From assembly GCF_009380155.1 (NCBI RefSeq), contig NZ_WHUV01000001.1:434001-498000 (forward strand): a DNA stretch of 64,000 nucleotides, given 5' to 3'. The notes under the pieces were generated by a model. It made no database searches. It was not told the DNA's origin and saw only the letters and a program-made list of their open reading frames with translations. Below, piece by piece: positions 1-9,188 of the stretch. The position numbers were made by a program, and so were the translations under genes. The DNA comes from Pseudomonas piscis. Lineage in GTDB: Bacteria; Pseudomonadota; Gammaproteobacteria; Pseudomonadales; Pseudomonadaceae. Position 1 is the stretch's first letter. Each line of letters begins with the position of its first letter.

Positions 1-1
1 C

Positions 2-370
2 TTCCTGATGCTGGCTGCTTTCTTCGGTTTCACCGGGGTGGGCCTGGGTGCTTTCGCCGCCCACGGCCTGAAGAATCGCCTCAGCGCCGAGTACCTGGCC
101 ATTTTTCACACGGGAGTCACTTACCAGCTGGTGCACTGCCTGGCCTTGTTCGGTGTGGCGCTGCTGGCCACCCAGGTGCCGGGGCGCCTGGTGACGTGGG
201 CGGGAGCGGCCTTCACCCTGGGCATCCTGTTGTTTTCCGGCAGCCTGTACCTGCTGACCCTGACCGGTATCGGCAAGCTGGGCATCATCACTCCGCTTGG
301 CGGCGTAGCCTTCCTTGCCGGCTGGTTGCTGCTGGGGCTTGCCGCCTGGCGCCTACAGGCGGCGGCCTGA
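2..370 (+). CDS. DUF423 family small membrane protein (5' end cut off by window)
   Basis: This is a small hydrophobic inner-membrane protein of the DUF423 (YgdD-like) family, whose biochemical role is not established. The conserved opening stretch FTGVGLGAFAAHGLK and the HTGVTYQLVHCLALF segment are family hallmarks, and four membrane helices can be read across about 120 residues. The reading frame is open to the window edge, so the true start probably lies a few codons upstream; an internal ATG is at position 8. It ends 72 bases before thiS on the same strand. The family assignment is solid; the start is unknown. Confidence 0.85.
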   Translation, partial: FLMLAAFFGFTGVGLGAFAAHGLKNRLSAEYLAIFHTGVTYQLVHCLALFGVALLATQVPGRLVTWAGAAFTLGILLFSGSLYLLTLTGIGKLGIITPLGGVAFLAGWLLLGLAAWRLQAAA

Positions 371-379
371 CGCTTGTAG

Positions 380-409
380 CTGACCTTTAGGTCATGATCG
401 GGCTAGAAT
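380..409 (+). promoter_or_regulatory. candidate sigma-70 promoter for thiS
   Basis: A CTGACC box (380-385; four of six matches to TTGACA) is followed after 18 bases by TAGAAT (404-409; five of six matches to TATAAT). Transcription would start near 416, leaving a leader of under 30 bases before thiS and no room for a TPP riboswitch. Sequence inference only. Confidence 0.4.
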
Positions 410-442
410 GCTGGCCCCTAAAAAGTGATGGCGGCCTCGAGC

Positions 443-643
443 ATGCGCATTCAGTTGAACGGTGAATCCTTTGAATTGCCCGATGGCTCGACCGTCGCGG
501 CCCTGCTGACGCGCCTGGACCTGACCGGGCGGCGGATCGCGGTAGAGCTCAATATGGATATCGTTCCGCGCAGCCAGCACGCTGAAACGTCCCTCAACGA
601 GGGTGACCAGGTGGAAGTGGTCCACGCCATCGGCGGCGGCTAG
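443..643 (+). CDS. thiS: sulfur carrier protein ThiS
   Basis: ThiS is a small ubiquitin-like protein that carries sulfur as a C-terminal thiocarboxylate and donates it to ThiG for the thiazole ring of thiamine. The 66-residue product opens MRIQLNGESFELPDG and ends in the diagnostic Gly-Gly (IGGG). The ATG at 443 gives the usual family length; in-frame GTG (425) and ATG (428) codons would add a six- or five-residue tail not typical of ThiS. No strong ribosome site precedes any of the three. It sits 168 bases before thiG, the usual pseudomonad partner. Family is certain; the start is slightly ambiguous. Confidence 0.95.
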   Translation: MRIQLNGESFELPDGSTVAALLTRLDLTGRRIAVELNMDIVPRSQHAETSLNEGDQVEVVHAIGGG

Positions 644-811
644 CCAGCAACTGCCGCGCCCGGCGGCGCCGCGCTGAAGCCGCCCACAATGCCCAGCCAG
701 TCGGCTGGCCTTGCATTGGCGCCTGTTCTGCCTTTCCTGTGCGCTACCTGCCCGTAGCGTTCGGTCTACCAAAGAATTCTGCAAGAACCTCACCCCAACA
801 GAGGATTTCCG

Positions 812-1606
812 ATGAGCAACGTTCGTAGTGACAAGCCTTTCGTCCTGGCCGGTCGGACGTACCAGTCGCGTTTGCTGGTAGGTACCGGCAAGTACCGCGA
901 CCTGGAAGAAACCCGCCTGGCCATCGAGGCCTCCGGAGCCGAGATCGTGACCGTCGCCGTGCGCCGGACCAACATCGGCCAGAATCCGGGCGAACCGAAC
1001 CTGCTGGATGTCCTGCCGCCGGATCGCTACACCATCTTGCCCAACACCGCCGGTTGCTATGACGCGGTGGAGGCCGTGCGTACCTGCCGCCTGGCCCGCG
1101 AGCTGCTCGATGGCCACAACCTGGTGAAGCTGGAAGTCCTGGCCGACCAGAAGACCCTGTTCCCCAACGTGCTGGAAACCCTCAAGGCCGCCGAAGTGCT
1201 GGTCAAGGAAGGTTTCGACGTGATGGTCTACACCAGCGACGACCCGATCATCGCTCGCCAGTTGGCGGAAATGGGCTGCATCGCGGTCATGCCCCTGGCT
1301 GGCCTGATCGGTACCGGGCTGGGAATCTGCAACCCCTACAACCTGCAGATCATCCTCGAAGAAGCCAAGGTCCCGGTACTGGTGGATGCTGGTGTCGGCA
1401 CCGCTTCCGATGCCACCATCGCCATGGAGCTGGGTTGCGAGGCGGTGCTGATGAACTCGGCCATCGCCCATGCACAGCAGCCGGTACTGATGGCCGAAGC
1501 CATGAAACACGCGATTGTCGCGGGCCGCCTGGCGTACCTCGCCGGTCGCATGCCGAAGAAACTCTATGCCAGCGCATCCTCGCCGCTGGATGGTCTGATC
1601 AAGTAA
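812..1606 (+). CDS. thiG: thiazole synthase ThiG
   Basis: ThiG condenses 1-deoxy-D-xylulose 5-phosphate, dehydroglycine and ThiS-thiocarboxylate sulfur into the thiazole phosphate moiety of thiamine in the cytosol. The 264-residue protein shows the TIM-barrel family blocks: VGTGKY near residue 23, the Schiff-base lysine in NLVKLEVL (Lys106), and the phosphate-binding GVGTASDA and [10 protein letters not shown] segments near the C-terminus. The ATG at 812 follows an AGAGGA ribosome site at normal spacing. It follows thiS and is followed nine bases later by trmB, so thiS-thiG-trmB may be co-transcribed. Confidence 0.98.
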   Translation: MSNVRSDKPFVLAGRTYQSRLLVGTGKYRDLEETRLAIEASGAEIVTVAVRRTNIGQNPGEPNLLDVLPPDRYTILPNTAGCYDAVEAVRTCRLARELLDGHNLVKLEVLADQKTLFPNVLETLKAAEVLVKEGFDVMVYTSDDPIIARQLAEMGCIAVMPLAGLIGTGLGICNPYNLQIILEEAKVPVLVDAGVGTASDATIAMELGCEAVLMNSAIAHAQQPVLMAEAMKHAIVAGRLAYLAGRMPKKLYASASSPLDGLIK

Positions 1607-1615
1607 GAGCCATTG

Positions 1616-2341
1616 ATGACTGAATCAAACGACACGCCAATCCAGCCGGAAGCTGGCGACGAACGCCAGCACCGCCGTATCAAGAGCTTCGTGATGCGTG
1701 CCGGACGCATGACCGAAGGCCAGCAACGCGGCCTGGATCAGGGCGCCCCGCTGTATGTGCTGCCCCTGGCCGATGCCCCGGTGGATTACGACCAGGTGTT
1801 CGGCCGTTCGGCGCCGCGCTCCCTGGAAATCGGCTTCGGCATGGGCCACTCGCTGCTGGAGATGGCCGCGGCAGCCCCGGAGCAGGATTTCATCGGCGTG
1901 GAGGTCCACCGTCCGGGCGTCGGCGCGCTGCTCAATGGCGTGCTGACCCAGGGGCTGACCAACCTGCGGGTCTACGACTGCGACGCCATCGAAGTGCTCA
2001 ACCGCTGTGTGGCCGATAACAGCCTCGATCGTCTGATGCTGTTCTTCCCCGATCCCTGGCACAAGAGCCGGCACCACAAGCGTCGTATCGTCCAGGCGTC
2101 CTTCGCCGAGCTGGTGCGCAGCAAGCTCAAGGTCGGCGGTATCCTGCACATGGCCACCGACTGGGAGCCCTATGCCGAGTACATGCTGGAAGTGATGAAC
2201 GTCGCCCCGGGCTACCGCAACCTGGCCGAGGACGGCAAGTGCGTGCCGCGTCCGGCCGAGCGTCCGATCACCAAGTTCGAGCGTCGCGGCGAACGCCTGG
2301 GCCATGGCGTCTGGGACCTGAAGTTCGAGAAGCTCGACTGA
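1616..2341 (+). CDS. trmB: tRNA (guanine-N7-)-methyltransferase TrmB
   Basis: TrmB uses S-adenosylmethionine to make 7-methylguanosine at position 46 of tRNA variable loops. Motif I is [10 protein letters not shown] (about residues 70-80), and the family signature [15 protein letters not shown] follows near residue 145. The C-terminus carries PITKFERRG, also typical. The ATG at 1616 is preferred over an in-frame TTG at 1613 and gives 241 residues. It starts nine bases after the thiG stop. A GC-rich hairpin follows before the convergent kptA. Confidence 0.97.
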   Translation: MTESNDTPIQPEAGDERQHRRIKSFVMRAGRMTEGQQRGLDQGAPLYVLPLADAPVDYDQVFGRSAPRSLEIGFGMGHSLLEMAAAAPEQDFIGVEVHRPGVGALLNGVLTQGLTNLRVYDCDAIEVLNRCVADNSLDRLMLFFPDPWHKSRHHKRRIVQASFAELVRSKLKVGGILHMATDWEPYAEYMLEVMNVAPGYRNLAEDGKCVPRPAERPITKFERRGERLGHGVWDLKFEKLD

Positions 2342-2371
2342 CCTGCCGCCCCTCTTCCCAAGGGGCTCTTG

Positions 2372-2392
2372 CCGGGCCCTGCAATGGCCCGG
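2372..2392. terminator. hairpin between convergent trmB and kptA
   Basis: CCGGGCC (2372-2378) and GGCCCGG (2386-2392) form a perfect 7-bp stem with a seven-base loop, between the trmB stop and the kptA stop on the other strand. No T-run follows on either side, so it is at best a weak or factor-assisted bidirectional terminator. Confidence 0.4.
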
Positions 2393-2395
2393 TCG

Positions 2396-2944
2396 CTAAA
2401 CCTCGGTGATGCAGCTGGCCGGCACCTGGTCGGTCAGCCACACGCCATTCTCCGCCTGGTAGAACTTGCAGTCCCGGGCCTGCATGGCCTGGGTATCGAT
2501 CTGCAGCACCACCACCTGGCCGTAGCGCTGGCCCACCGAACGGGCAGTGTCAGGGTCCTGGGACAGGTGCACGTGATGGCGCGAGCCTGGAATCAGGCCC
2601 TTCCGGTTGATTGAATCCATGAAGCGCGTGGCAGTGCCGTGATAGAGCACCGCGGGCGGCTGGCGTTCTTCCAGTTGCAGCTGTACGGCCTTGTTGGAGT
2701 GGCCCTGGGCGGCGCGAATGCGCTGACCGTCGGCCGACAGGGTGAAGCGTTTTTTGTCGTTGTCGCGGACTACCTGCTCGATCAGTTCCCGAGTCAGTGG
2801 CCGGCCCTCGCTGGCCGCGCCGGCGATCAGCGCGTCGATCTCTCCCCAGCCTTCACTGTCCAGCTCCAGGCCGATGGCCTGGGGCTCATGGCGCAGCACA
2901 TAGCTGAGGAACTTGCTGGTGGTCTCCATGAGGCCCTTGCTCAT
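2396..2944 (-). CDS. kptA: RNA 2'-phosphotransferase KptA (Tpt1 family)
   Basis: This family moves an internal 2'-phosphate from RNA to NAD+, giving ADP-ribose 1'',2''-cyclic phosphate and nicotinamide. In eukaryotes it ends tRNA splicing; the bacterial role is unsettled. Visible blocks are LSYVLRHEP with the Arg18-His19 pair, KKRF, LYHGTATRF and HHVHLSQD, in the right order for an intact enzyme of 182 residues. Two ATG codons lie six bases apart. The downstream one (2944) has AAGGA five bases upstream, whereas the upstream one abuts it, so 2944 is chosen. It is the last gene of the minus-strand run from metX. Confidence 0.93.
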   Translation of the reverse strand: MSKGLMETTSKFLSYVLRHEPQAIGLELDSEGWGEIDALIAGAASEGRPLTRELIEQVVRDNDKKRFTLSADGQRIRAAQGHSNKAVQLQLEERQPPAVLYHGTATRFMDSINRKGLIPGSRHHVHLSQDPDTARSVGQRYGQVVVLQIDTQAMQARDCKFYQAENGVWLTDQVPASCITEV

Positions 2945-2973
2945 ATGCATCCTTGTTCAGTCAGGGATCCGCA

Positions 2974-3297
2974 TCAGCGGCGATCGGCGACCACGCCGAT
3001 CAGCACCAGCACCACCAGCAGCACGGGCGCCAGGCTGTAGTTGTTGAACTGGCTCAGGCCGCGGACGATCCACGGCGTGGCATAGATCAGCGCCAGGCCG
3101 CTGCCGATCATGCACAGCAGGGCCATCAACGGTACCCGCAGGGCGCCGGCGAGGCCGCCCAGGCGCGCCTCGACCCAACCCTTGATGTCGGCGCCGAACA
3201 GCACCAGCAGGCAGCCCACCAGCGCCAGGGAGATTTCCGAGAGGTTGCTGCGGCTCCAGCGGGACACGGTGGCAAGCAGGTCGAGTACCAGATCCAT
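2974..3297 (-). CDS. DUF3392 family membrane protein
   Basis: A 107-residue protein with three hydrophobic stretches and an amphipathic N-terminus, matching the DUF3392 family that commonly sits beside hemW in Pseudomonas. Key visible text is LVGCLLVLFGADIKGW and VPLMALLCMIGSGLALIY. It lies between hemW, nine bases upstream, and kptA, 29 bases downstream. The function is not known; inner-membrane location is inferred from the helices. Confidence 0.8.
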   Translation of the reverse strand: MDLVLDLLATVSRWSRSNLSEISLALVGCLLVLFGADIKGWVEARLGGLAGALRVPLMALLCMIGSGLALIYATPWIVRGLSQFNNYSLAPVLLVVLVLIGVVADRR

Positions 3298-3306
3298 GTG
3301 ATTTCC

Positions 3307-4509
3307 TTAGATCAGAAAGTATTGCAGCAGGTCGTTGAGGAACAGTTGCCCACGGGGCGTGGCCGCCAGGCGTGACGGTTCGACCTGCAACAAGCCGCTT
3401 TGTTCGGCCTGGCGCCGGCCTTCGGCGAGGCTGGCCAGCTCCAGGCCGGTGCGCTGGGCGAACAGCGCCGCATCCACGCCATCGGTGAGGCGCAGGGCGT
3501 TCATCAGGAACTCGAATGGCAGCTCATCGTTGTCCAGGGCCTTCTCGCCGGCCTTGAACGGCTTGGCCGGGTTCAGGTAGTCCTTGGGCAGGCGGGTTTT
3601 CCAAGTGCGCAGGATGCGCCCGTCCGGGTGACTGAGCTTGCCGTGGGCCCCGGCGCCGATGCCGATGAAGTCGCCGAAGCTCCAGTAGTTCAGGTTGTGT
3701 CGCGCCGCACGGTCGGGCTGGGCATAGGCCGAGACCTCGTACTGGGCGTAGCCATGCTCGGCCAGCAATGCCTGGCCGGCTTCCTGGATGTCCCACAGGA
3801 TGTCGTCTTCCGGCAGGGTCGGCGGCTGGCTCCAGAACACCGTGTTGGGCTCCAGGGTCAGCTGGTACCAGGACAGGTGGGTCGGCTTCATGGCGATGGC
3901 TTGGCGCAGGTCGCCCAGGGCATCTTCCAGGGACTGGTCCGGCAGGCCGTGCATCAGGTCCAGGTTGAAGTTGTCGAACCCGGCCTGGCGCGCCATGTCG
4001 GCGGCACGCACGGCTTCGGCACCGCTGTGGATACGACCCAGGGCTTCGAGCTTCTGCTCCTGGAAGCTCTGGATGCCGATGGACAGGCGGTTGATCCCCA
4101 GGGCGCGGTAGGCGGTGAACTTCTCCTGCTCGAAGGTCCCGGGGTTGGCTTCCAGGGTGATCTCGATATCGCTGGCGAACGGGATGCGTTGCTGTACCCC
4201 GGCAAGCAGCCGGCCCAGGGCCTGGGCGCTGAACAGGCTCGGGGTGCCGCCGCCGAAGAAGATCGAGCTCAGTTCCCGGCCATGGGCGGCAGGCAGGTCC
4301 TGGTCGAGGTCGGCCAGCAGGGCGTCCACGTACTCCTCTTCCGGCAGCGTCGGGCTGGCGGCGTGGGAGTTGAAGTCGCAATAGGGGCATTTGCGTACAC
4401 ACCACGGGATGTGGATGTACAGCGCCAGGGGCGGCAATTGGGGCAGGGCCGGCCGGGGCGCTTGCGCGCCGCCAAGGATCAGCGGCGACGCGGCGGGATC
4501 ACGGTTCAT
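3307..4509 (-). CDS. hemW: HemW-type radical SAM heme chaperone
   Basis: HemW resembles coproporphyrinogen III dehydrogenase but is thought to bind heme and deliver it to target proteins rather than oxidise coproporphyrinogen. The radical-SAM cluster motif is CVRKCPYC (Cys37, Cys41, Cys44), lacking the extra cysteine seen in true HemN, and is followed by [10 protein letters not shown] and the C-terminal HemN-like domain. The open frame extends far upstream, but that part is antisense-like shadow inside rdgB. The ATG at 4509 overlaps the rdgB TGA (ATGA) and gives the expected 400 residues. It is translationally coupled to rdgB. Confidence 0.95.
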   Translation of the reverse strand: MNRDPAASPLILGGAQAPRPALPQLPPLALYIHIPWCVRKCPYCDFNSHAASPTLPEEEYVDALLADLDQDLPAAHGRELSSIFFGGGTPSLFSAQALGRLLAGVQQRIPFASDIEITLEANPGTFEQEKFTAYRALGINRLSIGIQSFQEQKLEALGRIHSGAEAVRAADMARQAGFDNFNLDLMHGLPDQSLEDALGDLRQAIAMKPTHLSWYQLTLEPNTVFWSQPPTLPEDDILWDIQEAGQALLAEHGYAQYEVSAYAQPDRAARHNLNYWSFGDFIGIGAGAHGKLSHPDGRILRTWKTRLPKDYLNPAKPFKAGEKALDNDELPFEFLMNALRLTDGVDAALFAQRTGLELASLAEGRRQAEQSGLLQVEPSRLAATPRGQLFLNDLLQYFLI

Positions 4510-5102
4510 TGCAGGCCCAGGCGTTGCCGCAGGATGGCCATGGCGCGGGCGCGGTGGCTGAGCTGGTTTTTTTCCACCGGGTCCAGTTCGGCGCTGGAGC
4601 AATTGCGCTCCGGCACCCAGAACAGCGGGTCGTAGCCGAAGCCGTGTGCGCCGCTGGCGGCGGTGAGGATGCGCCCGTGCCACAGGCCTTCGCAGAGGAT
4701 CGGCAGCGGGTCGTCGGCGTGGCGTACCAGGGCCAGGACGCAGACGAACTGCGCACCGCGCTGGTCCTCGGGAACCTCCTTGAGGGCTTCCAGCAGCTTG
4801 GCGTTGTTGGCCGCGTCGCCCTGGCCATCGGCGTAGCGCGCCGAATAGATGCCCGGGGCACCGCCGAGGAAGTCCACCGCCAGGCCGGAATCGTCCGCCA
4901 GGGCCGGCAGACCGGAGATGCGCGCGGCGTTGCGGGCCTTGAGGATGGCGTTCTCGACGAACGAGAGTCCGGTTTCCTCGGGCTCGATGCTGCTGAATTC
5001 GCCGATCGAGCGCAGTTGCACCGAGGCGCCGAGCATGGCCTGGAGTTCTTTGAGTTTGCCGGCGTTGTGGCTGGCCAGTACGAGTTGCGTGAGGTTCATC
5101 AT
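4506..5102 (-). CDS. rdgB: dITP/XTP pyrophosphatase RdgB
   Basis: RdgB hydrolyses non-canonical purine triphosphates (dITP, XTP) to monophosphates, keeping them out of DNA and RNA. Family blocks are [14 protein letters not shown] near the N-terminus, the [13 protein letters not shown] segment, [23 protein letters not shown] and GFGYDPLF. Length is 198 residues, as usual. Two adjacent ATG codons (5102 and 5099) overlap the stop of the upstream DUF4426 gene, so coupling holds with either start. The 3' end overlaps hemW by four bases. Confidence 0.97.
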   Translation of the reverse strand: MMNLTQLVLASHNAGKLKELQAMLGASVQLRSIGEFSSIEPEETGLSFVENAILKARNAARISGLPALADDSGLAVDFLGGAPGIYSARYADGQGDAANNAKLLEALKEVPEDQRGAQFVCVLALVRHADDPLPILCEGLWHGRILTAASGAHGFGYDPLFWVPERNCSSAELDPVEKNQLSHRARAMAILRQRLGLQ

Positions 5103-5533
5103 TCGCCCGGGAATAGCTCTTGGTTGAAGCTGAAGCTGTTGGTATCGCCACCAGCTTGCACGCTGATGGTGAAGGTGCGGTTTTCCTGTTGTTCCACCGG
5201 GAACTGGGCGATGTAGTAGATCGCGCCCTGTTCGGTGATCTGGCGGAACTTCAGGGGAATGCTCTTGCTGGTCAGGTCCTTGACCGTGCCGCTGACCTGG
5301 CCGACCAATGGCTTGCCATCCTTGATCAGCGAAACGTTGATCACCCCCTGGTTCTTGCTGCGAACCAGCTCTGCGGCCCTGGCGATGTCAGGTTGCAAGT
5401 AGGTGGAGTTGAAGGTGTTGTAGTGCACGGTGATGTCGCCGAACACTTCCTGGCGCTCGCCCTTGATCGGGTCCGCCGCCAGGGCCGAGAGGCTCAGGCA
5501 GGCAGACAATAGAAAAGTGACCAGACGTCCCAT
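5099..5533 (-). CDS. DUF4426 secreted protein
   Basis: The 144-residue product begins with a clear signal peptide ([19 protein letters not shown], cleavage expected before ADPIKG). The rest is a compact, beta-rich periplasmic domain of the DUF4426 family, with no known enzymatic motif. The start at 5533 has a GAGGAG ribosome site just upstream; an in-frame ATG 30 bases earlier would bury the signal peptide and is rejected. It lies 26 bases after metW and overlaps rdgB, so it belongs to the metX-metW run. The function is unknown. Confidence 0.85.
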   Translation of the reverse strand: MGRLVTFLLSACLSLSALAADPIKGERQEVFGDITVHYNTFNSTYLQPDIARAAELVRSKNQGVINVSLIKDGKPLVGQVSGTVKDLTSKSIPLKFRQITEQGAIYYIAQFPVEQQENRTFTISVQAGGDTNSFSFNQELFPGE

Positions 5534-5559
5534 GATCTTTCTCCTCGATGCGATGTGGG

Positions 5560-6180
5560 TCAAACCGCGACCTTGTGATCCTGCAGGCCGGGACTGCTGA
5601 GGCGGTAGATGCCGATCTCTCCCAACAGATTAGGCCATAGCTTACTGGCCCACCCATGGCGGTGTTGTTGATCGACCGCAAGGCGATTGATCACCCGGGC
5701 CTGGCGCTCGCGGCACAGTTCCTCGAAGTCCTCGAAGGTGCAGAAGTGGATGTTCGGCGTGTTGTACCAGGTGTACGGCATGAATTCCGACACAGGCATC
5801 CGGCCCTTGCTGGCCAGGTACCAGCGGCAGCGCCAGTGGCCGAAGTTGGGGAAGGTGATGATGCACTGGCGGCCGACCCGCAGCATCTCGTCCAGCAGCT
5901 GGTCGGGGTAGTGCACGGCTTGCAGGGCCTGGGTCATGACCACGACGTCGAAACTGTTGCTGGCGAAATTGCCCAGGCCCTTGTCCAGGTCCTGCTCGAT
6001 GACGTTGATGCCCTTGGCCACGCACTGGGCGATGTTGTCGGCATCGTTCTCCAGGCCGTAGCCGGTGACTTGCTTGTGTTGCTGCAACCAGCTCAGCAGT
6101 TCGCCATTACCACAGCCCAGGTCGAGGACGCGGCTGCCGGCGGGGATCCATTCCTGGATGATTTCCAGATCGGCTCTCAT
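5560..6180 (-). CDS. metW: methionine biosynthesis protein MetW
   Basis: MetW is a class I methyltransferase-fold protein found as the partner of MetX and needed for effective homoserine acylation in several proteobacteria. Motif I reads VLDLGCGNGELL (about residues 19-30), and the family segments VMTQALQAVHYP and TFPNFGHWRCRW are intact. Length is 206 residues. It begins seven bases after the metX stop on the minus strand. Whether it methylates anything is not settled for the family. Confidence 0.95.
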   Translation of the reverse strand: MRADLEIIQEWIPAGSRVLDLGCGNGELLSWLQQHKQVTGYGLENDADNIAQCVAKGINVIEQDLDKGLGNFASNSFDVVVMTQALQAVHYPDQLLDEMLRVGRQCIITFPNFGHWRCRWYLASKGRMPVSEFMPYTWYNTPNIHFCTFEDFEELCRERQARVINRLAVDQQHRHGWASKLWPNLLGEIGIYRLSSPGLQDHKVAV

Positions 6181-6187
6181 CGTGTCC

Positions 6188-7327
6188 TCACAGCGTGATG
6201 CGGTTCATGTAGTGACCGAATGCCTGCAGGTAGCGCGGGATCGGGATCAGGAAGGCGTCGTGGCCCTGGGGTGCGTCGATCTCCAGGTAGCAGACGTCCT
6301 TGCGCGCGGCCATCAGCGCGTCCACCAGTTCCCGCGAGCGGGCCGGGGAGAAGCGCCAGTCGGTGGTGAAGGACATCACGCAGAACTTGGCGGTGGCGTT
6401 GGCGAAGGTCCTGGCCAGGTCGTCGTCGCAGTTGGCTGCCGGGTCGAAGTAGTCCAGGGCCTTGGTCATCAGCAGGTAGGTGTTGGCGTCGAAACGCCCG
6501 GAGAACTCCTCGCCCTGGTAGCGCAGGTAGCTTTCCACCTGGAATTCCACGCTGTGGAAGTCGTAGTTGAGCTTCTCGCTCTTGAGCCCGCGGCCGAATT
6601 TCTCGCCCATGGAGTCGTCGGACAGGTAGGTGATGTGCCCCACCATCCGCGCCAGCATCAGCCCACGCTTGGGGACCACCTGGTGTTCCTGGAAGGAGCC
6701 GCCGTGGAACTCCGGATCGGTGAGGATCGCCTGGCGCGCAACTTCGTTGAAGGCGATGTTCTGCGCCGACAGCTTGGGCGCAGAGGCGATGGCCAGGCAA
6801 TGCCGGACCCGGTCCGGGTAGGTGATGGTCCATTGCAGCGCCTGCATGCCCCCGAGGCTGCCGCCGATCACCGCGGCCCACTGGGCGATGCCCAGGCGGT
6901 CGGCCAGGCGGGCCTGGCTGTGCACCCAGTCTTCCACGGTCAGTACCGGGAAATCGGCGCCGAACGGCCGGCCGGTCTCCGGGTTGAGGCTGCTGGGGCC
7001 GGTGGAGCCATTGCAACCACCGAGGTTGTTGAGGCTGACCACGAAGAACTTGTTGGTGTCGATCGGCTTGCCCGGGCCGATGCAGCTGTCCCACCAGCCG
7101 GGCTTGCGATCTTCTGGGCTGTGGTAGCCGGCCGCATGGTGGTGGCCCGACAAGGCATGGCAGATCAGCACCGCGTTGCTGGCGCTGGCGTTGAGCTGGC
7201 CGTAGGTTTCGTAGATCAGGTCGTAGGCCGGTAGCGAGCGGCCGCAGGCCAGGGCCAGGGGCTCGTTGAAGTGCGCAACCTGAGGTGTGACCAGACCAAC
7301 GGAATCGGCGGGAAAGGCAGTTGGCAT
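6188..7327 (-). CDS. metX: homoserine O-acyltransferase MetX (probably succinyl-CoA specific)
   Basis: MetX activates homoserine for methionine synthesis by moving an acyl group from CoA to the hydroxyl. It is an alpha/beta-hydrolase fold enzyme. The nucleophile elbow is GGSLGGM (Ser157), and the catalytic His lies in PQGHDAFL near the C-terminus. Pseudomonad MetX enzymes are generally taken to use succinyl-CoA despite the acetyltransferase fold, which is family knowledge not visible here. The start at 7327 gives 379 residues beginning MPTAFPADS and has a GGG ribosome site; an upstream ATG at 7342 lacks one. It heads metX-metW-DUF4426-rdgB-hemW. Confidence 0.95.
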   Translation of the reverse strand: MPTAFPADSVGLVTPQVAHFNEPLALACGRSLPAYDLIYETYGQLNASASNAVLICHALSGHHHAAGYHSPEDRKPGWWDSCIGPGKPIDTNKFFVVSLNNLGGCNGSTGPSSLNPETGRPFGADFPVLTVEDWVHSQARLADRLGIAQWAAVIGGSLGGMQALQWTITYPDRVRHCLAIASAPKLSAQNIAFNEVARQAILTDPEFHGGSFQEHQVVPKRGLMLARMVGHITYLSDDSMGEKFGRGLKSEKLNYDFHSVEFQVESYLRYQGEEFSGRFDANTYLLMTKALDYFDPAANCDDDLARTFANATAKFCVMSFTTDWRFSPARSRELVDALMAARKDVCYLEIDAPQGHDAFLIPIPRYLQAFGHYMNRITL

Positions 7328-7432
7328 CGACCCTGCTCTCATTCAAATGAGGCGTAAGTCTAAAGACCGCTGTGTCCAGCGGCAAGCAAAGCCCGGGCCT
7401 GGATTTGGCTGCTGGAAAGGAAGGCCTGCGAA

Positions 7433-7726
7433 TCAGGCCGGACGTGCCAGGCCCGGTAGCTCGGGGAGTTTCTTCGGCGCTAGCAGGCGCACCCGCTTCT
7501 GCCGGTTCAACTCACCGCTGACCAGGCTGACATGGCTCTTGGGGATGCCGAAGGCCTTGGCCAGGAACGCCATCAGGTGCGCGTTGGCCTTGCCTTCGAC
7601 GGGCGGGGCGGTGAGGCGGATCTTCAGCCGATCGCCATGCAGGCCAGCGAACTCATCGCTGCTGGCCTTGGGCTGCAGGTGGCAATCGAGCAACAGGTCG
7701 TCGCCGTCCCAGCGGAAGTAGCTCAT
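7433..7726 (-). CDS. yggU: DUF167 (YggU) family protein
   Basis: A 97-residue cytosolic protein of the DUF167/YggU family, small alpha/beta proteins of unknown function. The signature reads [22 protein letters not shown], then [12 protein letters not shown] and [14 protein letters not shown]. The long frame running further upstream is shadow inside yggT. The ATG at 7726 shares one base with the yggT stop (TGATG), so the two are translationally coupled. It closes the yggS-proC-yggT-yggU set; a 105-base gap separates it from metX. Confidence 0.92.
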   Translation of the reverse strand: MSYFRWDGDDLLLDCHLQPKASSDEFAGLHGDRLKIRLTAPPVEGKANAHLMAFLAKAFGIPKSHVSLVSGELNRQKRVRLLAPKKLPELPGLARPA

Positions 7727-8313
7727 CAGATCAGCCCGAACAGCTCGCGGGGCATGAAGGCGTAGTACGCCAGGCGCGGGATCAGCCCCTGTTGCAGCAG
7801 CTGGATCACCAGGAACGCCAGGATCGGCGAGATGTCCAGGCCACCCAGGTTCGGCACGATGCGGCGGAACGGCGCCAGCAGCGGCTCGCTCAATTGGTAG
7901 GCCAGCTCGGCGCCGGGGCTCTGGCTGCCAGGCGCGACCCAGGACAGGATCACGCTGATGATCATGGCGAAGAACCAGATCTTGAGGAACAGCGCGAAGA
8001 TGCCGATCGGCGCCCAGATCAGCAGCCCCAGCACGTTGAAGGGGATGCCGTAGAGGGTCAGGACGATGGCGAACAGCACCATCTGCACCACCAGGGCCAG
8101 CACCAGCGAGGACATGTCCAGGCCGAACATGCTGGGGATCACCCGGCGTAGCGGCTTGAGCAGCGGCTGGGTGGCCCGCACGATGAACTGGCTGATGGGG
8201 TTGTAGAAGTTGGCCCGCACCGCTTGCAGCATGAAGCGCAGCAGGACGACCAGCAGGTACAGGCTGCCCAGGGTCTGGATCACCAGGATGGCAGCGTCGT
8301 TGAGTCCGAACAT
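7726..8313 (-). CDS. yggT: YggT family integral membrane protein
   Basis: YggT proteins contain two copies of a two-helix repeat and are linked with osmotic stress or membrane-protein functions in different bacteria; the mechanism is not known. Four hydrophobic helices are visible in 195 residues, with the repeated [22 protein letters not shown] and [18 protein letters not shown] segments marking each unit. It lies 23 bases downstream of proC and overlaps yggU by one base. The gene order proC-yggT-yggU is widely conserved. Confidence 0.92.
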   Translation of the reverse strand: MFGLNDAAILVIQTLGSLYLLVVLLRFMLQAVRANFYNPISQFIVRATQPLLKPLRRVIPSMFGLDMSSLVLALVVQMVLFAIVLTLYGIPFNVLGLLIWAPIGIFALFLKIWFFAMIISVILSWVAPGSQSPGAELAYQLSEPLLAPFRRIVPNLGGLDISPILAFLVIQLLQQGLIPRLAYYAFMPRELFGLI

Positions 8314-8336
8314 ATCGATTCCTTTGTAGGGGCGAA

Positions 8337-9155
8337 TTAGCGGCCGAGTTGTTCGGCCATTTCCGCCGAACGGTGCGCGGCGGCACCCAATGCTTTTTCC
8401 ACCAGGGCCTCGAACCCGTCGGCCTGGAACGACTTGATCGCCGCTTCCGTGGTGCCGGCCGGCGAGGTCACGCGACGGCGCAGCTCGGCGGCGTCGACAT
8501 CGCTGGAAACCGCCATGTGGGCAGCGCCCAGGGCGGTCTGCAAGGTCAGTTGGGCGGCGGTTTCCCGTGGCAGGCCGAGTTTCTCTCCGGCGGCGGTCAT
8601 GGCCTCGATCAGCAGGAAGAAGTACGCGGGGCCGCTACCGGAGACCGCGGTTACCGCATCCAGTTGCTGCTCCTGTTCCAGCCACAGGGCGGTGCCCACG
8701 GCGGACAGCAGTTCTTCGGCCTGGTGGCGCTGCTCGGCGCTCACCCGGTCGGTGGCATACAGGCCGCTGACGCCCTGGCGCAGCAAGGCCGGGGTATTGG
8801 GCATGCAGCGCACGATCGGCTGCTCGCCCAGCCAGGCGCCCATGCTCGAGCAGGTGATGCCGGCGGCGATGGAGACCACAAGTTGCCCGGGTTGCAGGCT
8901 CGGACGCAGGGTCTCGCACACCGCCTTCATCGCCTGGGGCTTGACCGCCAGGACGATCACATCGACCCCGGCAATGGCTTCGGCGTTGTCGGCAAAAACC
9001 TGGATGCCGTGTTCGGCGGCCACCTTGGCCCGGGTTTCGGCGCCAGGGTCACTGGCGCGGATCTGCGAGGCGTCCAGGCCCTTGGCCCGTAGGCCGCCGA
9101 TGAGACTGGCCGCCATGTTGCCGGCACCGATAAAAGCGATACGAGTCGTATTCAT
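8337..9155 (-). CDS. proC: pyrroline-5-carboxylate reductase
   Basis: ProC reduces 1-pyrroline-5-carboxylate to proline with NAD(P)H, the last step of proline synthesis. The N-terminal Rossmann motif is [15 protein letters not shown], followed by [15 protein letters not shown], and the C-terminal substrate-binding segment containing [15 protein letters not shown]. Its 272 residues are the normal length. It follows yggS by 33 bases on the same strand, a widespread pairing with the PLP-homeostasis protein. Confidence 0.97.
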   Translation of the reverse strand: MNTTRIAFIGAGNMAASLIGGLRAKGLDASQIRASDPGAETRAKVAAEHGIQVFADNAEAIAGVDVIVLAVKPQAMKAVCETLRPSLQPGQLVVSIAAGITCSSMGAWLGEQPIVRCMPNTPALLRQGVSGLYATDRVSAEQRHQAEELLSAVGTALWLEQEQQLDAVTAVSGSGPAYFFLLIEAMTAAGEKLGLPRETAAQLTLQTALGAAHMAVSSDVDAAELRRRVTSPAGTTEAAIKSFQADGFEALVEKALGAAAHRSAEMAEQLGR

Positions 9156-9188
9156 GACAGGTCCTTATCAGGGGTCAGGGCCAGTCCC

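Noticed and set aside
371..442. TPP riboswitch upstream of thiS
   Set aside because: The gap is about 70 bases and lacks the conserved THI-box elements; thiS-thiG are not preceded by room for one.
392..1510. 372-codon minus-strand frame opposite thiS and thiG
   Set aside because: ThiS and ThiG are unmistakable on the plus strand; this frame has no family match.
3400..4635. 411-codon plus-strand frame opposite hemW
   Set aside because: HemW motifs ([13 protein letters not shown]) lie on the minus strand; the plus frame is a shadow.
4510..5151. N-terminal extension of the hemW frame beyond 4509
   Set aside because: It runs through rdgB in another frame; the ATGA overlap and family length set the start at 4509.
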